NCBI RefSeq assembly: GCF_004564075.1
Contig: NZ_CP038256.1
Coordinates: 2,666,001 to 2,730,000, forward strand
Source: Microbacterium sediminis
GTDB lineage: Bacteria; Actinomycetota; Actinomycetes; Actinomycetales; Microbacteriaceae
Length of the DNA: 64,000 nt
Reading direction: 5' to 3'
The notes under the pieces were generated by a model that saw only the letters and a program-made list of their open reading frames with translations, made no database searches and was not told the DNA's origin. Below, in pieces: positions 35,459-45,524 of this stretch (positions are counted from its first letter, which is position 1; every line of letters begins with the position of its first letter). The translations under genes were made by a program, and so were the position numbers.

Positions 35459-37048
35459 ATGTACGACGAAGGCATCGGCGCCTGGACCCGTCAGCGGCGC
35501 CTGAAGTTCCCCGACAAGCTGGCGCTGGTCTTCGGCGAGCGCCAGTTCACGTACCGCGAGTTCGCGGACGCCGTGGATCGCGTGGCCGAGGTGCTGCACG
35601 TGCGCGACATCCACAAGGGCGATCGCGTGGCGTATATCGGCGAGAACAGCCCCGAGTTCCTGTTCACGCTGTTCGCCTGCGCGCAGATCGGCGCCGTCTT
35701 CGTGCCGATCAACACCCGCCTGGCGCCGCCGGAGGTCACCCACGTGCTCACCGACAGCGGCTCCCGGGCCCTCGTCTACGACCTCGACTTCGCCGATCGG
35801 GTGATGCCGGGCGTCGAGGCCGCCGGCATCGCCCACATCATCCCGACCGAGGACGGCCTGCCGGGCTTCCCCGGTCTGCCCGAGCTCATGACCCGCCCGA
35901 CCGGCGGCCGCGTCGCGATCGACATGGCCTTCGACGACCCCGCCGCGATCATCTACACCTCGGGCACCACGGGCAAGCCGAAGGGCGCCGTGCTGAGCCA
36001 CCGCAACCTCACCTTCTGCGCGATGAACTGCGCGATCGACATCGACGTGTCGCGCAGCGAGATCGCGCTGCTCATCTCGCCGCTGTTCCACGTGGCGGCG
36101 CTCGGCATGGGCGCGCTGCCGATCGTGCTCATGGGCGGGACCATGGTGCTCGAGAAGGGCTTCGAGGCCGGCCGCGCGCTGGAGCTGATCGAGTCGCGGC
36201 GCATCACCATGCTCAGCGGCGTGCCCACGACGTTCCAGCTCCTGGTCGACCACCCGAACTGGGCGTCGACCGACATCTCCTCGCTGCGTCGCCTCACCTG
36301 CGGCGGCTCGGCCGTGCCCAGCCGCATCCTCAACGCGTGGGAGGAGCGCGGCCTCGGGTTCTCGCAGGGCTACGGCATGACGGAGACATCGCCGGGCGCC
36401 ACGACGCTGGCCGCCGAGTTCACCCGCTCCAAGCAGGGCAGCGTCGGCGTGCCGCACTTCTTCACCAACGTGCGCGTCACCAACGAGGCCGGCCAGGTGG
36501 TGCCGCGCGGCACGATCGGCGAGATCGAGATCCAGGGCCCGAACGTGTTCCTCGGCTACCACAACCAGCCGGAGAAGACGGCGGAATCCTTCCGCGAGGG
36601 CGGCTGGTTCCGCTCGGGCGACATGGGCTACCTCGACGAGGACGGCTTCCTCTACATCGCCGATCGCCTCAAGGACATGATCATCTCGGGCGGCGAGAAC
36701 ATCTACCCGGCCGAGGTCGAGCAGCTCATCGCCGACATCGACGGCGTCACGGGCGTGGCCGTGATCGGCGTGCCGGACGAGAAGTGGGGCGAGGTGCCGT
36801 GGGCGATCGTGTCGCTGCGCGAGGGCGCCGAGCTCACCTCCGAGCAGGTCGTCGAGCGGCTGACGGGCCAGATCGCCCGCTACAAGATCCCGAAGACCAC
36901 CGTGATCGTCGACGACTTCCCGCGCACCGCCTCGGGCAAGATCCGCAAGGCCGACCTGCGCGCGAGGTACACGGGATCCGCCCGCCCCGTGCACCAGCCC
37001 GGAACGGCCGAGCCGTGGAAGACCGAGACGATCCGCACCCGGAAGTAG
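35459..37048 (+). CDS. Acyl/aryl-CoA ligase (feruloyl/coumaroyl-CoA synthetase type)
   Basis: A 529-residue AMP-forming CoA ligase. The AMP-binding motif I-I-Y-T-S-G-T-T-G-K-P-K-G-A is intact, as are Y-G-M-T-E-T-S-P, the R-S-G-D-M-G-Y-L-D-E-D-G motif, D-R-L-K-D-M-I-I-S-G-G-E-N-I-Y-P and the C-terminal P-R-T-A-S-G-K-I-R-K. Close relatives include feruloyl-CoA and cyclohexanecarboxylate CoA ligases, so substrate assignment to hydroxycinnamates rests on operon context. The start at 35459 has a GAGGT site. An earlier ATG at 35444 overlaps that site. Confidence 0.84.
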   Translation: MYDEGIGAWTRQRRLKFPDKLALVFGERQFTYREFADAVDRVAEVLHVRDIHKGDRVAYIGENSPEFLFTLFACAQIGAVFVPINTRLAPPEVTHVLTDSGSRALVYDLDFADRVMPGVEAAGIAHIIPTEDGLPGFPGLPELMTRPTGGRVAIDMAFDDPAAIIYTSGTTGKPKGAVLSHRNLTFCAMNCAIDIDVSRSEIALLISPLFHVAALGMGALPIVLMGGTMVLEKGFEAGRALELIESRRITMLSGVPTTFQLLVDHPNWASTDISSLRRLTCGGSAVPSRILNAWEERGLGFSQGYGMTETSPGATTLAAEFTRSKQGSVGVPHFFTNVRVTNEAGQVVPRGTIGEIEIQGPNVFLGYHNQPEKTAESFREGGWFRSGDMGYLDEDGFLYIADRLKDMIISGGENIYPAEVEQLIADIDGVTGVAVIGVPDEKWGEVPWAIVSLREGAELTSEQVVERLTGQIARYKIPKTTVIVDDFPRTASGKIRKADLRARYTGSARPVHQPGTAEPWKTETIRTRK

Positions 37049-37096
37049 GCGCCCGCGAAAAGGTTCGCGATCTTCATCATTGACAACCTCACACAT

Positions 37097-37112
37097 CTGC
37101 CCCGCGGGGCAG
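37097..37112. promoter_or_regulatory. 16-bp palindrome before tannase gene
   Basis: CTGCCCCGCGGGGCAG is a perfect palindrome 49 bases after the CoA ligase stop and 61 bases before the esterase start. A TTGACA (37080-37085) lies just upstream. It could be an operator or a short terminator stem. The sequence does not decide between these. Confidence 0.4.
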
Positions 37113-37172
37113 TAACGTCGGGATCGTCGGCGCGATGACGCGTCGGCGATCCCACTCAATGAGGAGTAACGG

Positions 37173-38846
37173 ATGAAGACCATGAGGTCCCTGGCGGTCG
37201 CGGCCGCCACGATCCTGCTGGCATCGGCCCCCGCCGTCGCCGCGGCGGCGCCCCCGCCCGCCATCCCCCAGGTCGCCCCCGCGACCCCCGGCGAGCTGCT
37301 CGAATGCGAGTCGCTCATCGGGTTCAGCTATGACAGCACCCGCATCACGTCCGCGACCTTCGTGCCGGCGGGCACCCCGGCCGGCGCCCCGGACCACTGC
37401 CGCGTCACGGGGCAGACCAACGAGCGCGTCGGCGAGGACGGCCGCAGCTACGCGATCGGCTGGGAGATGCGGCTGCCGTCCGACTGGGCCGGTCGCTACC
37501 TGTACCAGGGCAACGGCGGCATCGACGGCGCGGTCGCCCCCGCGCTCGGCAACTTCACCGGCGGTCAGGAGCGCAGCGGTCTCGCGCAGGGCTTCGCGAT
37601 CATCAGCTCCGACGCGGGGCACACCGGGGCCCAGAACGGCTCGTTCGGCTACGACGGCCAGGCCCGCCTGGACTTCGGCTACAACACCGCGGTCACCCTC
37701 ACGCCGCTCGCGAACGCGCTGATCGCCGAGGCGTACGGCCGCGGACCCGACACCTCGTACTTCGCCGGCGGATCGAACGGAGGCCGCCACACCATGGTCG
37801 CCGCCACGCGCCTGGCGGACGAGTACGACGGCTTCCTGCCGGTCGCCCCGGGCTTCAACCTGCCGCAGGCCGCGGTGGCGCAGATCGCCGAGGCGCAGCT
37901 GTGGAACACGGTCGCCACGGTGCCGGGCAACCTCAACACCGCCATCACGCCCGCCGAGCGGGCCGTGGTCGCGCAGGGGATCCTCGAGCGGTGCGACGGG
38001 CTCGACCGGCTGCGCGACGGCCTCGTGCAGGACGGCGAGCGCTGCGCGAAGGTCTTCGACCTCGACCGCGACGTTCCCACCTGCGAGGGCGAGCGCGACG
38101 GCACCTGCCTGACCGCGGCGCAGAAGGACGTGCTCGCGCAGGTCTACGCGGGGGTGACCACGAGCACCGGCGAGCAGATCTACGCGTCGTTCCCGGTCGA
38201 CGCCGGCATCACCAACGGCGACTGGGCCACGTGGAACCTGTTCATCAGCGTCGCCCTCGACCCGCTCGCGGTCGGGACGGTGTTCATGCCGTATCCGGAC
38301 CCGTCGATCATGGCGTCGCCGCTGACGGCCGACATCGACGCCCTCGAGGCCGGCATCTACGAGGCCGGCCTGTCGGGCCAGAGCGCCATGGAGTTCATGA
38401 CGCCGCTGGGCGACGACACCGACTACGACACCCTCCGCGACACGGGCGCGAAGATGATCGTGATCCACGGCGCGTCCGACGCGGTGTTCAGCGCCGACGA
38501 CACCGCCCGCTGGTTCGAGGCCGTCGACAAGGCGTACCGCAACAAGGCCGAGGACTTCATCCGGTACTTCCCGGTGCCCGGCATGGCGCACGTCTCGGGC
38601 GGCGCGGCCACCGACAAGGTCGACGCCCTCGGGGCGCTGGTCGACTGGGTCGAGCACGGCATCGCCCCGGACCGTCTCATCGCGCAGGCGCGCGGCGATA
38701 ATGCCGAGGCGATGGCCGCGGGTCTCGCTCCGGGCGCCGAGCGCCCGCTGTGCGTCTACCCGCTCGTGGCCCGCTACACGGGCGGTGACCCGAACTCGGC
38801 CGACAGCTTCGCCTGCAAGCCGAGCTCGGGCGGCCCGAACCTGTAA
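37173..38846 (+). CDS. Secreted tannase/feruloyl esterase family hydrolase
   Basis: A 557-residue exported alpha/beta hydrolase with a clear signal peptide (basic M-K-T-M-R-S then a hydrophobic stretch, cleaved around A-A-A-A). The catalytic serine is S201 in F-A-G-G-S-N-G-G-R. The acid and base are probably in G-A-S-D-A-V-F and V-P-G-M-A-H-V-S. Two cysteine pairs, including C-E-G-E-R-D-G-T-C, are typical of this family's calcium loop and disulfide. It would release ferulate or p-coumarate from plant cell-wall esters, feeding the pathway upstream of it. GAGGAG precedes the ATG. Confidence 0.87.
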   Translation: MKTMRSLAVAAATILLASAPAVAAAAPPPAIPQVAPATPGELLECESLIGFSYDSTRITSATFVPAGTPAGAPDHCRVTGQTNERVGEDGRSYAIGWEMRLPSDWAGRYLYQGNGGIDGAVAPALGNFTGGQERSGLAQGFAIISSDAGHTGAQNGSFGYDGQARLDFGYNTAVTLTPLANALIAEAYGRGPDTSYFAGGSNGGRHTMVAATRLADEYDGFLPVAPGFNLPQAAVAQIAEAQLWNTVATVPGNLNTAITPAERAVVAQGILERCDGLDRLRDGLVQDGERCAKVFDLDRDVPTCEGERDGTCLTAAQKDVLAQVYAGVTTSTGEQIYASFPVDAGITNGDWATWNLFISVALDPLAVGTVFMPYPDPSIMASPLTADIDALEAGIYEAGLSGQSAMEFMTPLGDDTDYDTLRDTGAKMIVIHGASDAVFSADDTARWFEAVDKAYRNKAEDFIRYFPVPGMAHVSGGAATDKVDALGALVDWVEHGIAPDRLIAQARGDNAEAMAAGLAPGAERPLCVYPLVARYTGGDPNSADSFACKPSSGGPNL

Positions 38847-38854
38847 CCGCGCGG

Positions 38855-38888
38855 CGCGGGTGTGGCCCCCTCGGGGGTCACACCCGCG
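38855..38888 (+). terminator. Strong hairpin terminator after tannase gene
   Basis: CGCGGGTGTG and CACACCCGCG pair over 10 bases, and an inner CCCCC/GGGGG stem continues to a two-base loop. It starts 8 bases after the esterase stop and ends 23 bases before the next start. Confidence 0.8.
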
Positions 38889-38911
38889 TGCCCGGCGGAT
38901 ACGCTGACACC

Positions 38912-39268
38912 ATGTCGTCGCCGAACCAGATCCCGCCCGGCTGGTACCCCGTTCCCGCGCTGCCGGGGCAGGAACGCTGGTGGGACGGCCACGCCTGGAC
39001 GTCGCGCTGGCGCGTCGTGCGCTCGCCGCACAACCGCTTCGCGCTGGGCTTCGGCTCGCCCGCCGCGTTCCTCACGATCGGCATCGTCGCCGCGGCGTTC
39101 ACCGTAGGTTTCCTCATCACGATGATCGTCCTGATCCTCGGCGGATCGACGCTGGGCGCGGTGTTCTACGGGGTGGCCGCCCTGCTGCTCGCCGTGATGG
39201 CCGCCGTCTGCATCACCAACGCGATCTACGGATTCCGCCTGCGCCGCGAGCGCCGCGCCCTCGGGTAG
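38912..39268 (+). CDS. DUF2510 small membrane protein
   Basis: A 118-residue protein. Residues 7-32 form a DUF2510 domain (P-P-G-W-Y-P-V-P, then R-W-W-D-G-H-A-W-T), which is common in actinobacterial membrane proteins with unknown roles. Two hydrophobic helices follow, then a basic tail R-L-R-R-E-R-R. TACGCT ends 6 nt before the ATG, so it is probably leaderless. No functional link to the neighbours can be seen. Confidence 0.8.
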   Translation: MSSPNQIPPGWYPVPALPGQERWWDGHAWTSRWRVVRSPHNRFALGFGSPAAFLTIGIVAAAFTVGFLITMIVLILGGSTLGAVFYGVAALLLAVMAAVCITNAIYGFRLRRERRALG

Positions 39269-39306
39269 CACCGGACGGAACCCCCGGACTCCGTCGCGGA
39301 TCGCGA

Positions 39307-39353
39307 CGTTCCCGAGTGCGTTCATGCCGCCCGGCGCGTTCCCGAGTGCGTTC
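39307..39353. repeat. Two direct repeats, 30 bp apart
   Basis: CGTTCCCGAGTGCGTTC occurs at 39307-39323 and again at 39337-39353 in the 138-bp gap between convergent genes. Its role is unknown. Confidence 0.6.
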
Positions 39354-39406
39354 GGGCCGCGAGATCGGCGCCGGACGACCGAGCCGCACTGGGGAACCCG
39401 ATGCCG

Positions 39407-40861
39407 TCAGAACGGGTAGCGCTCCACGTCGCCCTGGAGGGTGATCCACTGGGTCTCGGTGAAGGTCTCGAGGCTCGCGTGCGGGCCGCCGAAGCGGCCG
39501 CCGACGCCCGAGGCCTTGAGGCCGCCGAACGGGATGACCGCCTCGTCGTCGACCGTGGCGTCGTTGATGTGGATCGCGCCCGAGTGGATCCGGTCGGCCA
39601 GCTCGTAGCCGCGGTAGGCGTTGGGCGTGATGATCGAGACCGACAGGCCGTACTCGCTGGCGTTGATGAGGTCGATCGCCTCGTCGAGGTCGTCGTAGAC
39701 CATCACCGGCGCCACGGGTCCGAAGATCTCCTCGACCCAGGCCGGGTTGTCGGCGGCGAGGCCGGTGAGCACCGTGGGGCGGTAGTAGAGCCCGTCGTAC
39801 TCGCCGCCGGTCGCGACGGTCGCCCCGGCGCGCACGGCGGCCTCGACGAGCCCGTGCACGCGATCGCGCTGCCGCTCGTCGATGATCGGCCCGAGCGGCG
39901 CGCCTTCGACCGGATCGCCGACGGGGATGCCGGAGGCCTTCTCGGTGAGCGCGGCGATGTACTGATCGGCGATCGAGCGGTGCACGAGGTGCCGTCCCGT
40001 CGTCATGCAGATCTGGCCCTGGTGCAGGAACGAGCCCCAGGCGCCCACCGACGCCGCCGCGATCGGGTCGGCGTCGGGCAGGACGAGCATGGCGTTGTTG
40101 CCGCCCAGCTCCAGGTGCACGCGCTTGAGCAGCGGGCCCGCGGCCTCGCCGATCCTCCGGCCGGCGGCGGTCGAGCCGGTGAACGAGATGCACGGCACCC
40201 CGGGGTGGGCGACGAGCGCCGCGCCGAGGTCGCCGCCGCCGGGGAGCACGTGCAGCACGCCCGACGGCAGCCCCGCCTCCTCGAGCACCGCGGCGAGCGC
40301 GAAGCCGCCCGCGATCGTCGTGCGCGGGTCGGGCTTGAGGATCACCGCGTTGCCGAGCGCGAGGGCGGGAGCGACCGAACGCATCGAGAGGATGGCGGGG
40401 AAGTTGAAGGGCGAGATCACGCCGACCACGCCGATCGGCACGCGCCGGGCGATCGAGGTGCGCGACTTGACCGAGCGCAGCAGCTCGCCGTACGGGTGCG
40501 AGGCGACGGCGGCGGCCTCCTGCAGCTCGCTCACCACCAGCCCCACCTCGAAGGCGGCCTTGCCGGCGCCCGCGCCGCCCTCGGCGACGATGTACTTCGC
40601 GAGCCGCTCGGGGTCGGCCTCGAGGATCTGCGCCGCCTTGAGCATGACCGCAGCGCGCGCCGCATACGGCTGGGAGCCCCAGGCGCGCTGCGCGGCGGCG
40701 GCGCTGGTGACGGCGCGATCGAGGTCGTCGACGGAGGCGGCGCCGACGCGATCGAGGAGGGTCCCGGAGCCGGGGGCGATCACGTCGTACGCCTCGCCGG
40801 ATCCGTCGATCCAGCCCTCCGAGAAGATCTTGCCGGTCCAGACCTGCGCCACATTCGCCAT
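39407..40861 (-). CDS. Aromatic aldehyde dehydrogenase (vanillin/benzaldehyde type)
   Basis: A 484-residue NAD(P)-dependent aldehyde dehydrogenase. The NAD fold (S-F-T-G-S-T-A-A-G), base glutamate (L-E-L-G-G-N-N-A) and nucleophilic cysteine (H-Q-G-Q-I-C-M-T-T) are intact. The sequence is of the benzaldehyde/vanillin dehydrogenase branch, and it is divergent from metF-purU-ligM, so oxidation of vanillin to vanillate is the best guess. A GGAGGAG site precedes the ATG. A shared palindrome lies between it and metF. Confidence 0.86.
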   Translation of the reverse strand: MANVAQVWTGKIFSEGWIDGSGEAYDVIAPGSGTLLDRVGAASVDDLDRAVTSAAAAQRAWGSQPYAARAAVMLKAAQILEADPERLAKYIVAEGGAGAGKAAFEVGLVVSELQEAAAVASHPYGELLRSVKSRTSIARRVPIGVVGVISPFNFPAILSMRSVAPALALGNAVILKPDPRTTIAGGFALAAVLEEAGLPSGVLHVLPGGGDLGAALVAHPGVPCISFTGSTAAGRRIGEAAGPLLKRVHLELGGNNAMLVLPDADPIAAASVGAWGSFLHQGQICMTTGRHLVHRSIADQYIAALTEKASGIPVGDPVEGAPLGPIIDERQRDRVHGLVEAAVRAGATVATGGEYDGLYYRPTVLTGLAADNPAWVEEIFGPVAPVMVYDDLDEAIDLINASEYGLSVSIITPNAYRGYELADRIHSGAIHINDATVDDEAVIPFGGLKASGVGGRFGGPHASLETFTETQWITLQGDVERYPF

Positions 40862-40959
40862 CGAAAGCTCCTCCGCATCGGGTGATGGCCTCCATCCTCG
40901 CACCGCGTTCGGCGGCAGGATCCGGACTGCCCGGGGAGACGGATCGAACGATCCTCTAG

Positions 40960-40984
40960 ACATTCCCTATCGGCATAGGTATGT
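40960..40984. promoter_or_regulatory. Putative operator between ALDH and ligM operon
   Basis: The dyad pairs ACAT with ATGT at the ends and CCTAT with ATAGG around a CGGC centre. It lies 99 bases before the aldehyde dehydrogenase start and 53 before metF, so one regulator could control both. The PadR gene downstream is one candidate for the regulator. The half-site TCCCTAT is shared with the dyad at 6255-6272. Confidence 0.55.
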
Positions 40985-41036
40985 TCGTCCCAACGGCACG
41001 ACGCGGTGCCGTGAATCACCCGGAAGGACCACCGCT

Positions 41037-41885
41037 GTGACCGATTCGCAGGCGAATCTCATCGACGGCTACTCGCTCGAAATGACGGGCAAGGACGTGC
41101 CCGGTCTGCTCGAGGCCCAGTCCGCGATCCCCCAGGGCACCCGCATCAACGTGACCTTCCTCGGCAACGAGGAACTCGAGATGCGCGTCACGGCCGCCAA
41201 GGCGGTCAAGGACGCCGGCTTCGTGCCCGTCCCCCACGTCTCGGCCCGACGCCTCGCCTCGCAGGGGCAGCTCGAGGAGTTCCTCACCGCCCTGCAGGAG
41301 GTCGGCGCCTCGAAGCACGTCTTCGTCGTCGGCGGCGACCCGGCCACGCCCGAGGGTCCGTACGAGAGCTCGCTCGACGTCATCCGCACGGGCCTGCTGC
41401 CGCAGTACGGCGTCGAGGAGGTCTCGATCGCCGGCTACCCCGAGGGCCACCCCGACATCTCGAACGAGCTGCTGTGGGAGCACCTGACCGCGAAGTCCGC
41501 CTCGCTGAAGGAGCAGGGCCTCGGCTCGGTGGTGCTCACCCAGTTCGGCTTCGACACCGCGCCGGTCATGGAGTGGATCGACGCCGTGCGCGACCGCGGC
41601 ATCGACTCGACCATCCGCATCGGCACGCCCGGACCGGCCGGCATCAAGCGCCTGCTCAACTTCGCCCGCCGCTTCGGCATCGGGGCCAACGCGATGATCG
41701 TGAAGAAGTACGGCTTCTCGCTGACCAACCTCATGGGCACCGCGGGACCGGACCGTTTCATCGACGACCTCAGCGCCCTCGTCGCGCAGGACGAGAAGGC
41801 CGGCGAGGTCGGCATCCACCTCTACACGTTCGGCGGCCTGAAGGCCACGGCCGATTGGGCCGCCGGTTACCGCGCGAAGCGCTGA
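41037..41885 (+). CDS. metF: Methylenetetrahydrofolate reductase-like, ligM-associated
   Basis: A 282-residue flavin-type methylenetetrahydrofolate reductase. It keeps T-Q-F-G-F-D (compare T-Q-F-F-F-D in E. coli) and the G-G-D-P folate region, but the N-terminal E-F-F-P-P motif is altered to L-E-M-T-G. Located first in the ligM operon, it would run in reverse of the usual direction, oxidising 5-methyl-tetrahydrofolate made by the demethylase to methylene-tetrahydrofolate. The Sphingobium SYK-6 ligM locus also has metF next to it. GTG start with a GGAAGGA site. Confidence 0.85.
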   Translation: MTDSQANLIDGYSLEMTGKDVPGLLEAQSAIPQGTRINVTFLGNEELEMRVTAAKAVKDAGFVPVPHVSARRLASQGQLEEFLTALQEVGASKHVFVVGGDPATPEGPYESSLDVIRTGLLPQYGVEEVSIAGYPEGHPDISNELLWEHLTAKSASLKEQGLGSVVLTQFGFDTAPVMEWIDAVRDRGIDSTIRIGTPGPAGIKRLLNFARRFGIGANAMIVKKYGFSLTNLMGTAGPDRFIDDLSALVAQDEKAGEVGIHLYTFGGLKATADWAAGYRAKR

Positions 41886-41895
41886 GGATAGAGCC

Positions 41896-42771
41896 ATGAC
41901 CGACACCATCGCCTCGCTCGTCGACCACGCCTGCCTCATCGTCCACGGACCCGATCAGCAGGGCGTCGTCGCCGAAGTCGCCGCGCTCGTCTCGCGCAAC
42001 AACGGCAACATCATCTCGCTGGACCAGTACTCGACCGACCCCGAGGGCGGCGACTTCTTCCAGCGCGTGGTCTTCCACCGCCCGAACCTCGTGGCCGCGA
42101 TGCCCGAGATCGAGGACGACCTGCAGCGCACGCTCTCGACGTTCGGCATGACGTGGCGCCTCGTCGACATGTCGGTGCCCAAGCGCATGGCGATCCTCGC
42201 CTCCAAGAGCGATCACTGCCTGCTCGACCTGCTGTGGCGTCACCGCCGCGGCGAGCTGGCCGTGACGATCCCCATGGTCATCTCCAACCACACCAACGTG
42301 GCCGAGGACGTGCGCACCTTCGGCGTGCCGTTCTTCCACGTGCCGTCGCAGGAGGGCCCGGACAAGTCGCAGTCGGAGGCCGAGATCCTCCGGCTCCTCG
42401 CCGGCAACGTGGACTTCGTCGTGCTCGCCCGCTACATGCAGGTGATCTCGAACGACTTCCTCGAGAAGGTCGGCGTGCCGGTGATCAACATCCACCACTC
42501 GTTCCTGCCCGCCTTCATCGGCGCCGGTCCCTACCGCAAGGCCAAGGAACGCGGCGTCAAGCTCATCGGCGCGACCGCGCACTACGTGACCGAGGAGCTG
42601 GACGAGGGCCCGATCATCGAGCAGGACGTCGTCCGCGTGACGCACGCCGAGACGGCGAGCGACCTGCAGCGCCGCGGCGCCGACGTCGAGCGGGCCGTGC
42701 TCTCACGCGCCGTGCTGTGGCACGCGCAGGACCGTGTCATCCGGCACGGCAACCACACCATCGTCTTCTGA
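41896..42771 (+). CDS. purU: Formyltetrahydrofolate deformylase
   Basis: A 291-residue PurU with an N-terminal ACT domain (D-H-A-C-L-I-V-H-G-P-D-Q-Q-G-V-V) and a formyltransferase-fold hydrolase domain carrying N-I-H-H-S-F-L-P-A-F and, further on, I-G-A-T-A-H-Y-V-T-E-E-L-D-E-G-P. It hydrolyses 10-formyl-tetrahydrofolate to formate and tetrahydrofolate. Being between metF and ligM, with 10 and 33 bases of spacing, suggests that it regenerates free tetrahydrofolate for demethylation. SYK-6 uses the synthetase LigH for the same step. Confidence 0.93.
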   Translation: MTDTIASLVDHACLIVHGPDQQGVVAEVAALVSRNNGNIISLDQYSTDPEGGDFFQRVVFHRPNLVAAMPEIEDDLQRTLSTFGMTWRLVDMSVPKRMAILASKSDHCLLDLLWRHRRGELAVTIPMVISNHTNVAEDVRTFGVPFFHVPSQEGPDKSQSEAEILRLLAGNVDFVVLARYMQVISNDFLEKVGVPVINIHHSFLPAFIGAGPYRKAKERGVKLIGATAHYVTEELDEGPIIEQDVVRVTHAETASDLQRRGADVERAVLSRAVLWHAQDRVIRHGNHTIVF

Positions 42772-44214
<1,443 letters not shown>

Positions 44215-44229
44215 TCTGACCCACACACC

Positions 44230-44260
44230 GGAGGGCTCGGGCGTCATGCCCGGGCCCTCC
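44230..44260 (+). terminator. Hairpin terminator after ligM
   Basis: GGAGGGCTCGGGC and GCCCGGGCCCTCC pair over 13 bases (one mismatch) with a GTCAT loop, beginning 15 bases after the ligM stop. Confidence 0.78.
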
Positions 44261-44301
44261 GTCGTCCCCATGGTCGAATGGGTCCAACGGAAGGATCGAC
44301 G

Positions 44302-44883
44302 ATGAGCCTCAGGTACGCACTGCTCGCGCTGCTACGGGTGGGACCGCAGTCGGGCTACGACCTGCAGAAGAAGTTCGACACCTCGGTCGGACACCTCTGG
44401 CACGCGCCCGACAGCCAGATCTACCCCGAGCTGCGCAAGATGGAGGCCGAGGGGCTCATCGAGGCCGAGGAGCAGGTGCGGGGCGAGCGCGGCACCCGGC
44501 GCATGTACCACGTCACCCCCACGGGCGACGCGGAGTACCTCGCCTGGATGAACGGCCCGCTCTCGTACGCGCGCGTGCGCGAACCGGCCTCGCTCAAGGC
44601 CGCCTATCTCGAGGCCGCCACCCCCGAGGCCGCCCGCGCGTTCCTCGAGCAGCACATCGCGCACTGGCGCGGGGAGCTCGAGCAGTGGGAGGCGGAGCTC
44701 GAGCGCATCGATGCGCGCGCGACGCCCATGCTCGTCGACCGCCTGGCGGTCACCCCCGAGGCCGATCGCGACCGCGTCGTCGCCTTCAAGCGCCTCGGCT
44801 ACGAGAACCTCGTCGGCCGGGCGCGCGCCGAGATCGCCTGGGCCGAGCGCGGCCTGGAACTCCTGGACCGGTTCTCCGGCTGA
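44302..44883 (+). CDS. PadR-family regulator
   Basis: A 193-residue PadR regulator with the N-terminal winged helix (S-L-R-Y-A-L-L-A-L-L, then S-G-Y-D-L-Q-K-K-F and Q-I-Y-P-E-L-R-K-M-E-A-E-G-L-I-E) and a C-terminal helical dimerisation domain (Vir_Reg-like). Some members repress phenolic acid genes. Being behind ligM, it could regulate the ligM/ALDH promoters. The start at 44302 has GGAAGGA. It is separated from ligM by a hairpin, so may be transcribed on its own. Confidence 0.84.
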   Translation: MSLRYALLALLRVGPQSGYDLQKKFDTSVGHLWHAPDSQIYPELRKMEAEGLIEAEEQVRGERGTRRMYHVTPTGDAEYLAWMNGPLSYARVREPASLKAAYLEAATPEAARAFLEQHIAHWRGELEQWEAELERIDARATPMLVDRLAVTPEADRDRVVAFKRLGYENLVGRARAEIAWAERGLELLDRFSG

Positions 44884-44894
44884 CGGGTCGGCGG

Positions 44895-45470
44895 TCTCGA
44901 CTCCGAGACCGGCCAGGAGGGGAACCCCGCGGGCTCGTCGACCGAGCGAAGCGAGCGGAGACGGCTCGAGCGAGCGAAGCGAGTCGAGAGCGACGGCACG
45001 CGCCGGCGTCGGAGCGTGCGCCTCGGAATCGGTGCCGGTCGGGCTGGTGTGGTCGCACGGGGCGCATGTGGCGGCAGCGTGCACGGCGATCCGACGCCCG
45101 CGCGATCCGACCGGGCACCGAGACCCGTCTCCGCCACGGTGCTCCGCGCCTCCGGTCGACGAGCCGTGGCAACTGAGGCCAACCCGGAGCGGAACCCCCG
45201 GGGCTCGTCGACCGAGCGAAGCGAGCGGAGACGGCTCGAGCGAGCGAAGCGAGTCGAGAGCAGCAGCCCGCGCCGGCGTCGGAGCGTGCGCCCCGGGATC
45301 GGTGCCGGTGGGGCTGGTGTGGTCGCACGGGACGGATGTGGCGGCAGCGCGCACGGCGATCCGACGCCCGCGCGATCGGACCGGGCACCGAGCACGGTCT
45401 CGACTCCGCGCTTCGCGCTGCGCTCGACCCGTCTCCGCTCCGGCGCTGCGCGCCTCCGGTCGACGAGCCG
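44895..45470. repeat. Palindromic repeat locus with 270-bp duplication
   Basis: The 641-bp gap between PadR and the beta-lactamase-like gene contains a roughly 205-bp segment (44921-45125) repeated at 45191-45395 with only scattered changes. Each copy has the right arm GCTCGTCGACCGAGCGAAGC followed by a 115-bp unique core (with GGGCTGGTGTGGTCGCACGG). Each copy is followed by a left arm, shortened in the first copy. No gene was seen. Confidence 0.85.
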
Positions 45471-45524
45471 TGGTGCCTGAAGCCCATCAGGAGCGCAACC
45501 GGGCAACGGGGCGCGAGACCGGGG

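Noticed and set aside
44921..45395. Possible CRISPR array from regularly spaced repeats
   Set aside because: There are only two copies with a 270-bp period, the repeated part is about 205 bp, and no cas genes are nearby.
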